A DNA stretch of 64,000 nucleotides from Bradyrhizobium lupini. Lineage in GTDB: Bacteria > Pseudomonadota > Alphaproteobacteria > Rhizobiales > Xanthobacteraceae. The translations under genes were made by a program, and so were the position numbers. The stretch is from assembly GCF_040939785.1 (NCBI RefSeq), contig NZ_CP162553.1, forward strand, positions 4,092,001 to 4,156,000, given 5' to 3'. This document shows, piece by piece, positions 55,474 through 63,700 of this stretch (positions are counted from its first letter, which is position 1; each line of letters starts with the position of its first letter). The notes below the pieces were generated by a model, which did no database searches, had not been told where the DNA came from, and worked only from the letters and a program-made list of their open reading frames with translations.

Positions 55474-58044
55474 TTAAACTTTCACAAGTGGGCCGAGATT
55501 CACGGCAAATTTATACCTGCGACCATCTTCGTTTCGGTCATCTAAGAGCACGACGTCGCAGGCGTCGAGTTGAAGTAATTGCTGTATGATGAATAATCCC
55601 AATCCTTGTCCGCTATCACGCTCTGGCTTCGCAGTGACAAACATATCAAACAGAGTTTCCTCATAGCGAACGTCTACGCCTGGCCCAGTGTCGGCGACTA
55701 TAAAGCCAAACTCAGTGAGCTGAATTTTGATCTCTTTAGCTCGATCTGTTTCGCCGATTGCTTCACCGCGCCGTAGCCAATAAATGCTATTGCGTACCAA
55801 GTTATCGATGACTTGAATCAGTCTCGCCCGATTGGCTCTCACAGTACGCGCCGCGCCCGTAATGCTGGTCCTGATTCCAGCTCCGTCCAAACTTGCTTGC
55901 CGAGTTTTTATGTATTCCTCGATCAAGTCCCTAAGGTCGATGCTTTCCTTGACTGCGCGAGTGCGCGGGAGCATTGGGTCAATCAAGGAGGCGGCGCTCA
56001 CAATTGCATTGCATGAGCCTCGTATTGCTCGAAGATCGACGATGCTATTCTGAGCATCCCTGTCTGTTCGTTTTATAGCTTTCTCGAGAGATGTGGTTCG
56101 CTTCCGAATCTCCGTCAGATGAGTCCGTAATTCGTGTGCCAATCCCCGCGCGCTTAATCCAACTGCAGCGCTCTCCAGTAGCATTAGTGCTCGTTCGTTC
56201 CGATCTTCCAGCTCCTGGCGTAGGCGGATTAAATCAAACTCAGGAAATTTGCTTGTCGTCAGCTTTGACTTGACTTGATCGATGGCGCGGATGGCCGACG
56301 TTGCTATTTGTAGAGCGCGTCCAGTGAGCTTTCCTGAATCGATCTCGCCACTTTCGATTTTGTCGATTTCCTTCTGCAGCTCACCTGCAAGGTCGTCCGC
56401 TGCCCTTCTCGCCTCATGGGCAGAGCGAAGATTGTCCTCAACGACTTGAAGAGACCCTTCGGGTGTCTTTGCGACGCTCGCGTCCTTGGGAACGCGCGCC
56501 GTCTTTGCGTACTCATCCAGGGCTCTTCGGGCGCTTACAAGTGCATCGTTTGCGAAATTCCTGCAGGCGACTGCGATTTGCAGGAAGCCGCGATAAGCGG
56601 CATCTTCGACGAATCCTTCTCGATCAGATTTCTCGACCAGGCGATAGTTTTGCTCTCCGGTTAAAGCGAAATAGCCAACGGTATTGTCGACGCGCATATT
56701 GTAAGTGCTGCCCGAGGTCATGCCTGCGGACAAGTCGAGCCAGTCGCCTTGAGAGCGGACACGAAAGCCGTCGCGAAGAACGGATATTCCGGACATGCTC
56801 TTTATGAGGTTTTTGTCGATTGCGATCCCGGCTGCTGCGCTCCCATCCTGCTCCTCCAGATTGTCAAGATGGAAGAAGTAGAACGCGCCGTGAAACGGCC
56901 CCGGATCTTCGATTGTTGCCCCGCCGCTAGGCATTATGTTCGCCCACGCGAAGGTGCGTTTTAGTTCAACGAACCACGGTCCGAAGAGCGATACGTCTCG
57001 CCTATCGTATGCGCTTAATCTTCTGTCAGTTGGAAGGTGCTCGGCAAACGCCTTGCCTTGATCACTCTCGAAAATTAGCTGTGTTCGTTCTTCGAGCTTG
57101 CGAGTGCGCTTCGATGTAAACAAGCGTTTTCGAAAGCGAGCTTCCGCGGTTAGGCAGGGTAGCCCATCCTCACCCTTCTCCCATCTGAACTGAAATTCGG
57201 CGATGGCTTGCTTGAGGACTTCGTCGGTAATCGTAACAAGCGATTGTTCGACGTTATCTAGCGAAACTCTAACCGGAAAGGTTGAAGTTGCTTCGAACGG
57301 GGAAATTAGCTTGGCCAGGCTTCTCGTTAAGTCGAAAATGCGGTCCTTTCGTTTCCAGTCGGCCAAATCACGAAGGCCTAGCACGGACACACGCGTTCCT
57401 TTGAAGGCTTCGTCATTTTTCTTCTGGGCGACATAGACGGGTATTTCGTCGACTGTTCGGGCCGACTCACAATCGGTCCATCTAAATTGCACACTCGACA
57501 ATGGCTCGTGGCTTGATGTGGCGGTTTCTATCAGAAGGATGTCGCCAAGTTTCATGGAGCCGAGTCTGCCGAGGCCTTTGTCTCCAAGCGGAGTTCGGCC
57601 AGCCTTCGTTTTTTGTTTTTTGTCCCCGCCGTTGCTTCGTTTGCTGGACTGACTGATCACCAGCCATGACGATTGGAGTTGGGCTGGTGTAAGGCCCTCG
57701 CCACGGTCCTCAATTGATATCCTGCCAGTATAGGCGAGCCGTCTTTGAATCAGCTTGTTGTCGGGAATTGAGAGGCCGTTCTCCAGCTCCTTGCCGCTTG
57801 AATCGCAAAGAGTAACTTGCACGGTGTCGAATGGACGATTGAACTCTCGAAGCCTGGACGCGGGTCCAGTTTCTGTCCTTGTGCTCTTTTCCGCAGTATC
57901 GATTTCAATGATGCAGCCTGGCGCATCGGCATCATAGGAGTTCTTCACGCACTCAAGGATTGCCTGCTCCACGTCGGTTACTAACTCACTTCCGAGCTGC
58001 ACGAGCACGTGTGCCCCGACTTTTAACTGGGGTTCTGCGACCAT
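55474..58044 (-). CDS. Double GHKL ATPase: MutL/Hsp90/MORC-like N-terminus plus histidine-kinase-like C-terminus
   Basis: 856 residues from ATG 58044. The N-terminal GHKL domain has the N-box ECVKNSYDADA (31-41), G1 motif IEDRGEGLT (111-119) and G2 GDKGLGRLG (154-162). A long middle region and a helical section (about 500-620) follow. The C-terminus has an H-box ARGLAHELRTHLTEI with His637, an N-box IDNLVRNSIYWL (748-752), G1 ADTGPGVD (785) and G2 DSGQGLGLFI (812-817), as in sensor kinases. No transmembrane segment is seen, so it should be cytoplasmic. MutL/MORC-like GHKL ATPases occur beside DNA methylases in restriction-modification-like loci, which fits the neighbour. Function is inferred. 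Confidence 0.8.
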   Translation of the reverse strand: MVAEPQLKVGAHVLVQLGSELVTDVEQAILECVKNSYDADAPGCIIEIDTAEKSTRTETGPASRLREFNRPFDTVQVTLCDSSGKELENGLSIPDNKLIQRRLAYTGRISIEDRGEGLTPAQLQSSWLVISQSSKRSNGGDKKQKTKAGRTPLGDKGLGRLGSMKLGDILLIETATSSHEPLSSVQFRWTDCESARTVDEIPVYVAQKKNDEAFKGTRVSVLGLRDLADWKRKDRIFDLTRSLAKLISPFEATSTFPVRVSLDNVEQSLVTITDEVLKQAIAEFQFRWEKGEDGLPCLTAEARFRKRLFTSKRTRKLEERTQLIFESDQGKAFAEHLPTDRRLSAYDRRDVSLFGPWFVELKRTFAWANIMPSGGATIEDPGPFHGAFYFFHLDNLEEQDGSAAAGIAIDKNLIKSMSGISVLRDGFRVRSQGDWLDLSAGMTSGSTYNMRVDNTVGYFALTGEQNYRLVEKSDREGFVEDAAYRGFLQIAVACRNFANDALVSARRALDEYAKTARVPKDASVAKTPEGSLQVVEDNLRSAHEARRAADDLAGELQKEIDKIESGEIDSGKLTGRALQIATSAIRAIDQVKSKLTTSKFPEFDLIRLRQELEDRNERALMLLESAAVGLSARGLAHELRTHLTEIRKRTTSLEKAIKRTDRDAQNSIVDLRAIRGSCNAIVSAASLIDPMLPRTRAVKESIDLRDLIEEYIKTRQASLDGAGIRTSITGAARTVRANRARLIQVIDNLVRNSIYWLRRGEAIGETDRAKEIKIQLTEFGFIVADTGPGVDVRYEETLFDMFVTAKPERDSGQGLGLFIIQQLLQLDACDVVLLDDRNEDGRRYKFAVNLGPLVKV

Positions 58045-58220
58045 CAATACATTCCGATTTGGGCGCGCTTGGCGCTTTCAATTTTAGATTCTCGGAAGTT
58101 ATCGCGATTCTCCAATATCGTGGAGCCCTCCCCAGCGGCGTTCAATTTGGGGTAGTATCATGTCGCCTATCGTTACCAATGGGAATAGTTCTTTGGTAAG
58201 GAATAATGAGGGTCTGCACA

Positions 58221-58253
58221 AACAAAAACGGCCGGATCTTCCGATCCGGCCGT
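58221..58253 (-). terminator. rpmB rho-independent terminator
   Basis: An 11-bp perfect stem (ACGGCCGGATC at 58228-58238 with GATCCGGCCGT at 58243-58253, TTCC loop) is followed on the minus strand by a U-rich tract (TTTTTGTTTG). It lies 65 bases past the rpmB stop and forms the right border of the island. Confidence 0.9.
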
Positions 58254-58318
58254 CTCGCAAAACTATTCCGGCTAAGCCTACGCCTCGCGACGCAAGCCCT
58301 CGCCCAATATGAAAATTC

Positions 58319-58630
58319 TCAGCTCGCCTTCTTCGCCGGCGCGGGGGTCGGGCCGACCTTCTTCTGGATGGCGCGCTTCAGCTCGAGGGCGCGCGGCGAC
58401 AGCACGGCGGCCTTGGCCTTGAGCAGGAAGGGATCGAGGCCGCCATTGTGATCGACGCTCTTGATCGCGTTGGTGGAGACGCGCAGGCGCACGTTGCGGC
58501 CCAGCGCTTCGCTGATGAAGGTCACGTTGACCAGGTTCGGCAGGAAGCGGCGCTTGGTCTTGATGTTGGAGTGGCTGACCGTGTGGCCGACCTGGGGGCC
58601 CTTGGCCGTCAATTCGCAGCGGCGAGACAT
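58319..58630 (-). CDS. rpmB: 50S ribosomal protein L28
   Basis: 103 residues from ATG 58630. [20 protein letters not shown] and [15 protein letters not shown] are L28 signatures; the length and Lys-rich end are those of alphaproteobacterial L28. Followed by a strong terminator. Confidence 0.98.
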   Translation of the reverse strand: MSRRCELTAKGPQVGHTVSHSNIKTKRRFLPNLVNVTFISEALGRNVRLRVSTNAIKSVDHNGGLDPFLLKAKAAVLSPRALELKRAIQKKVGPTPAPAKKAS

Positions 58631-58777
58631 GGCAAAATCCTCAATCTTTCCCAACGATGTGCGGCCGCCATTCGGGGCGCCACGGGCAAATCTCTGTCCT
58701 TGCAGGGAGCGGGCGGACGTATAGGGGGGAAGCGGCGGGACGTCAAGGTTTTGGGGCGGGTTTCGTGCTCCAAGGTA

Positions 58778-58953
58778 GCCGTCATCGCCCGGCTCGCCGC
58801 CTTCGCTGAAGCTTCGGCGGGCCGAGCACCCGTGTGGGCCTCGGCGTAGCCTTGGCGGAGCCGGGACCGGGCGATCCAGTACTCCGCGCCGGTGCGGCTG
58901 ACCAGAGGAGCCGCGGCGTACTGGATGCCCCGGTCAAGCCGGGGCATGACGCC
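58778..58953. repeat. Extended family A repeat upstream of rpmB
   Basis: GTCATCGCCCGG arm, an inserted ~70-base segment (TCGCTGAAGCTTCGGCGGGC region), then the core GATCCAGTACTCCGC...GCGTACTGGATGCCCC and the arm GGTCAAGCCGGGGCATGACG. Confidence 0.7.
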
Positions 58954-59040
58954 GGTGGAGGTGGCGGGGTGAGGTGCGCTTTTCAGTCCCACCCCGATCA
59001 CCAAAACGGCAATGATTATCGCGCCTTACCATCACATAAA

Positions 59041-59096
59041 GGGCGCATTCGCGCCCGAAAAGTCCGGTGGAGTTCCGGACGCCGACAGGCCCGGAC
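59041..59096 (+). ncRNA. Tandem hairpins with competing partner, possible leader RNA
   Basis: GGGCGC-attc-GCGCCC (59041-59056) is followed by GTCCGG (59062-59067) pairing with CCGGAC (59075-59080). A second CCGGAC at 59091-59096 could pair instead with the same GTCCGG. This lies about 60 bases upstream of the DUF3108 gene start. A regulatory leader is speculation; no known riboswitch is recognised. Confidence 0.3.
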
Positions 59097-59157
59097 GCAT
59101 TGCTTGGCGCGGTATTTGGCTTAAGTAACAACCGTTCGCGCCCGATTGGATTGTTTC

Positions 59158-60051
59158 GTGCTCACAACGCCTCATCTTGCGCCCGGCCTGCGCTCAGCGG
59201 AGCGGCGCGCGAGGAATCCGCGCGCTGCCGGCCGCTGGGTCATGGCGGCCCTTGGCGGGCTGGTCTTGGCGTGGGCGGCGGAGCCCGCGGCGGCGCAGGG
59301 CAAGCTCGAGGCGCAATATGAGGCGACGCTGGCGGGCATTCCCGTCGGCAAGGGCGCCTGGAATATCGACATCCAGGACGACGTGTTCGCGGCCGCGGCC
59401 TCCGGCGGCACCTCGGGGCTTCTAAAATCCTTCGCGGGCGGGTCGGGCACCGGCGCCTCGCAAGGGCGCGTGGTCAACGGCGCGCTGGTCGCGACCGGCT
59501 ACCAGGCCTCCACCACCACCTCGAAGAAGACCGAAGAGATCCGCATCACGCTCGACAAGGGCAATGTGAAGGATTTTGCCATCCTGCCGGAGCCGCCGGT
59601 CGATCCCGACCGCATCGTCGTCACCGATGCGCATCGCCGCGGCGTCTGGGACCCGATGACGGCCTCGCTGGTGCGCGTATCCGGCACCGGCGACGTGCTG
59701 TCGGCGGACGCCTGCCACGGCAGCGCCGCCGTGTTCGACGGCCGCATGCGCTATGAGCTCAAGCTCGATTTCAAGCGCATGGAGAACGTCAAGGCGGAGA
59801 AGGGCTATCACGGCCAGGTCGTGGTCTGCTCGCTGTATTTCGTGCCCATCGCCGGCTACATCCCCGACCGTCCCGTGATCAAATATCTCGCCGCCCAGCG
59901 CAACATCGAGGTCGCGTTCGCGCCGATCGCCGGCACGCGCATCCTGGTCCCGTTCTGGCTGAAAGTGCCGACCCCGCTCGGGCCGGCCATGCTGGAAGCA
60001 ACCAGCTTCATCACCAGCGCCCAGCCGCCCAAGGTCGCGAAGACGCAGTAG
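59158..60051 (+). CDS. DUF3108 domain-containing exported protein
   Basis: About 297 residues from GTG 59158; the first ~28 are unlikely to be part of the signal, and ATG 59242 (MAALGGLVLAWAAEPAAAQ) would give a neat signal peptide with cleavage after AAA or AQ. The mature protein (KLEAQYEATLAGIPVGKGAW, later VVVCSLYFVPIAGYIPDRP) is the beta-barrel-like DUF3108 family of the periplasm. Function unknown. Confidence 0.85.
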   Translation: MLTTPHLAPGLRSAERRARNPRAAGRWVMAALGGLVLAWAAEPAAAQGKLEAQYEATLAGIPVGKGAWNIDIQDDVFAAAASGGTSGLLKSFAGGSGTGASQGRVVNGALVATGYQASTTTSKKTEEIRITLDKGNVKDFAILPEPPVDPDRIVVTDAHRRGVWDPMTASLVRVSGTGDVLSADACHGSAAVFDGRMRYELKLDFKRMENVKAEKGYHGQVVVCSLYFVPIAGYIPDRPVIKYLAAQRNIEVAFAPIAGTRILVPFWLKVPTPLGPAMLEATSFITSAQPPKVAKTQ

Positions 60052-60076
60052 GGCTGGGTGCCGTAGCCCTGCTGCC

Positions 60077-60154
60077 GTAGCCCGGATGGAGCGCAGCGTA
60101 ATCCGGGGTTCTTTGCTTCGGCCCCCGCATTGCGCTCCGCTCCATGCGGGCTAC
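60077..60154. repeat. Palindromic repeat GTAGCCCGGATG type (family C)
   Basis: GTAGCCCGGATGGAGCGCAG on the left is mirrored by GCGCTCCGCTCCATGCGGGCTAC on the right (one mismatch group). Second copy of the element at 32008. Confidence 0.85.
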
Positions 60155-60540
60155 GGACCTCCCTTTTGGTGAAAATAAACATCAATGATTTCAACAACAT
60201 CCCTACTGTGCATGGGGTTGTTTTCGCGCATTTTGTTTGGAGGGGGTCGAGAACCGGGAATCCATTTGACTCCTCCCCGATTCTGATTCGACTCCGCGCC
60301 GTCCCCAGCTTTAACGAATCCGCCATCTCAACGTCGCTTGTGCGGCGGAGCAAAACTCCATCTAGTGCGAACCCACAAGCCTCCCGCGACATCTTGCGAG
60401 AACGGAACAGGACTCAAGGGGGAGTCAGCGATTCGGCCGCGATTCGTTCTCAACTCGTTCCGAAGCTTAAAGCCAACGGGAAAAGCGTCGCAAAGTGAGA
60501 CAGTTGCGCGGGATCTGGGAAGGGGCGCCGCATTCTCCGC

Positions 60541-60648
60541 CGTCATGCCCCGGCTTGACCGGGGCATCCAGTACGCCGCGCCCTCTCGGTTTGATCTGCG
60601 CCGCCTCTGGAATACTGGATCGCCCGGTCGAGCCGGGCGAGGACAGCA
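60541..60648. repeat. Dispersed palindromic repeat (family A copy)
   Basis: TCATGCCCCGGCTTGACCGG then CATCCAGTACGCCGCG...CTCTGGAATACTGGATCGCC and CGGTCGAGCCGGGCGA. The best-preserved copy in the window. Confidence 0.8.
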
Positions 60649-60728
60649 GCGTGTGAGGCGAGCCCTTCGCGCCACCGCCCCAAAACAGCACTGACATTCG
60701 CCCCAATCGCCATTACCTAATCCCCCAG

Positions 60729-63700
60729 ATGCCTTTTTCCTCCTCCCCCTTCGCTTCCGAGCGGCTTCCCGGCGCCGGCGTCACTGCGGTGCTCGGTCCC
60801 ACCAACACCGGCAAGACCCATCTCGCCATCGAGCGGATGCTCGCGCATCCCTCCGGCATGATCGGGCTGCCGCTGCGCCTGCTCGCGCGCGAGGTCTACA
60901 ACAAGATCGCAGCAAGGGTCGGCCCCGACGCCGTCGCGCTCGTGACCGGCGAGGAGAAGATCAAGCCGAAAGCGCCGCGCTACTGGGTCTCGACCGTCGA
61001 GGCGATGCCGCGGGATCTCGACGTCTCGTTCCTTGCCGTCGACGAGGTGCAGATCGCATCCGATCTGGAACGCGGCCACGTCTTCACCGATCGCATCCTC
61101 AATCGCCGCGGCCGCGACGAGACGCTGCTGCTCGGCGCTGCGACCATGCGCCCGATCATCGAGCGGCTGCTGCCGGGCGTCTCCATGATCACGCGGCCGC
61201 GCTTGTCGCAGCTGGAATTCGCGGGTGATCGCAAGATCACGCGGCAGCCGCGCCGCACCGCCATCGTCGCCTTCTCGGCCGACGAGGTCTACGCCATCGC
61301 CGAGCTGATCCGCCGCCAGCATGGCGGCGCCGCCGTGGTGCTGGGTTCGCTGTCGCCGCGCACCCGCAACGCGCAGGTCGCGATGTTCCAGAACGGCGAG
61401 GTCGATTACCTCGTCGCCACCGACGCCGTCGGCATGGGCCTCAATCTCGACGTCGACCACGTCGCCTTTGCCTCCGACCGCAAGTACGACGGCTACCAGT
61501 TCCGTCGCCTGACGCCGTCCGAATTCGCCCAGATCGCCGGCCGCGCCGGCCGCGCCACCCGCAACGGCACCTTCGGCACCACCGGCCGCTGCGCGCCGTT
61601 CGAGCCCGAGCTCGTCAATGCGCTGCAGAACCACACCTTCGATCCCGTGAAGGTTTTGCAATGGCGCAATTCGAAGCTGGATTTTGCGTCCCTCGGCGCG
61701 CTCCAGGTGTCGCTGAACCTGGCCCCCGGCCACGACGCGCTGACGCGTGCGCCGATCGCCGAGGACATGCGCGTGCTCGACCACGCCGCGCGCGACGCCG
61801 AAGTGCGCGATGTCGCGCATGGCAAGGATGCGGTGGAACGGCTGTGGGAGGCCTGCCAGGTCCCGGATTATCGAAAGCTGTCGCCGGCCGCCCATGCCGA
61901 GCTGGTGACGACGCTGTACGGCTTCCTGATGCGGAAGGGATGCATCCCCGACGCCTGGTTCAGGACCCAGATCGACCAGGCCGACCGCGTTGACGGCGAT
62001 ATCGACACGCTGTCGGCCCGGATCGCGCAGATTCGCACCTGGACCTTCGTCGCCAACCGCCCCGACTGGCTGAAAGACCCCGAACGCTGGCAGGGGATCG
62101 CCCGCGAGGTCGAAAATAAATTATCGGATGCGCTCCATGAACGCTTGACTGAGCGTTTCGTTGATCGCCGGACCAGTGTATTGATGCGCCGCCTGCGGGA
62201 GAACACGAGCTTGAATACGGAAATCGGCAAGACCGGCGAAGTCATCGTCGAAGGCCATGTCATCGGCCGCCTCGATGGCTTCACCTTTGCACCGGATGCG
62301 GCGGAAGCCGGCTCCGATGCGAAAGCGTTGCAGGCTGCAGCGCAGGCCGTGCTCGCCGGCGAGATCAACGCGCGCGCCGAAAAACTGGGCAATGCGCCGG
62401 ACGAGCAGTTCGTGCTGACCTCGGAAGGCATCATCCGCTGGACCGGCGACGCCGTGGCGCGGCTGTCTGCCGCAGAGGAAGCGCTGCATCCGCGCATCCG
62501 CATCATCTCCGACGAACGCCTCACGGGCGCCCCCCGCGACAAGGTGCAGGCGCGGCTTGAGCTCTGGCTCAAGACGCATATCGAAAAGCTGCTCGGGCCG
62601 CTGTTCGAGCTCAGCAAGGCCGAGGACGTCACCGGCATCGCCCGCGGCATCGCCTATCAGCTCGTCGAGGCGCTCGGCGTGCTGGAGCGCCCGAAGATCG
62701 CCAACGAGCTGAAGGATCTCGACCAGCCCTCGCGCGCGACCTTGCGCAAATACGGCGTCCGCTTCGGCGCCTATCACCTCTATTTCCCCGGCCTGCTCAA
62801 GCCGGCCGGGCGTGCGCTGGCCGCGCTGCTCTGGGCGCTGAAGCAGGACAATGTCGATCCCTCCGCGCTGTCTGGCGCGCAGCATCTGGCAAGCTCGGGC
62901 CGCACCTCGTTCCCGGTCGACAAGCAGCTGCCGCGCGATGCCTATCGCGTGCTCGGCTACAAGCAGGCCGGCGAGCGCGCCGTGCGCGTCGATATCCTCG
63001 AGCGCCTGGCCGATCTGATCCGTCCGGCGCTGGCCTGGCGCGAGAACGCGTCTGGCGAAAAGCCCGCCGGGGCATTCGACGGCCGCAGCTTTGTGGTGAC
63101 GCAGGCGATGACCTCGCTCACCGGCTCCGCCGGCGAAGACTTTGCCTCCGTGCTGCGTGCGCTCGGCTATCGCATGGACAAGCGCCCGCCGCTGCCGGCG
63201 AAGCCCGCCGCGGCTGTTGTCGAGACGCCTATTGCTGAGGCGCCTGTTGCTGAAGCCTCCAGCGAAGAGACGCCCGCAACCGAAACGCCGGTCGAGGACG
63301 CCGCAACCCCTGCGGATGCCGCGATCGAAGCCGCTGCCGAGCCTGTGACCGTCGAAGACGCGCCCGGGATGGAGCAGCACGACGAGCCCGCGCATGACGA
63401 GCCGGCGCTCGAAGCTTCCGTCACGCCGGAAGACGCTCCCGGCATCGCGCCACCTGCGGAAGAGCCTGTTGCCCCCGCTGAAGCTGTCGAAACCGCACCT
63501 GCCGAAACCGCGCCTGCAGAGACCGCTGCAACTGAAGCCGCTGCGTCGGCCGATGCGGCAGCGCCCGTGGAAGCCGCGGCGACGCCTGCCGAGCCCGAGC
63601 TCATCGAGGTCTGGCGTCCCGCGGGCCGTCACGATGATCGCAAGCCGCGCCACGAGCGCCATCGCAACCAGCGTCATCACCAGCCGCGTCCACAGGCGGG

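Larger units (their letters stand above)
58631..59157. other. Intergenic region with a family A repeat and tandem hairpins
   Basis: 527 bases without a gene between divergent rpmB and the DUF3108 gene. It contains a diverged and extended family A repeat (about 58778-58953; GTCATCGCCCGG...GATCCAGTACTCCGC...GTACTGGATGCCCCGG...GGCATGACG) and the hairpins at 59041-59096. Confidence 0.7.
60052..60728. other. Repeat-rich intergenic region
   Basis: 677 bases without a supported gene. It holds a family C repeat (60077-60154) and a family A repeat (60541-60648). Between them, 60155-60540 is relatively AT-rich with no convincing coding sequence or RNA. Confidence 0.6.

Noticed and set aside
53679..58044. 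Assigning the island operon to the Detocs system
   Set aside because: Detocs as I know it has a sensor kinase with TPR-like repeats and a receiver fused to a nucleoside phosphorylase; here the N-terminus is a second GHKL domain and no phosphorylase motif is seen.
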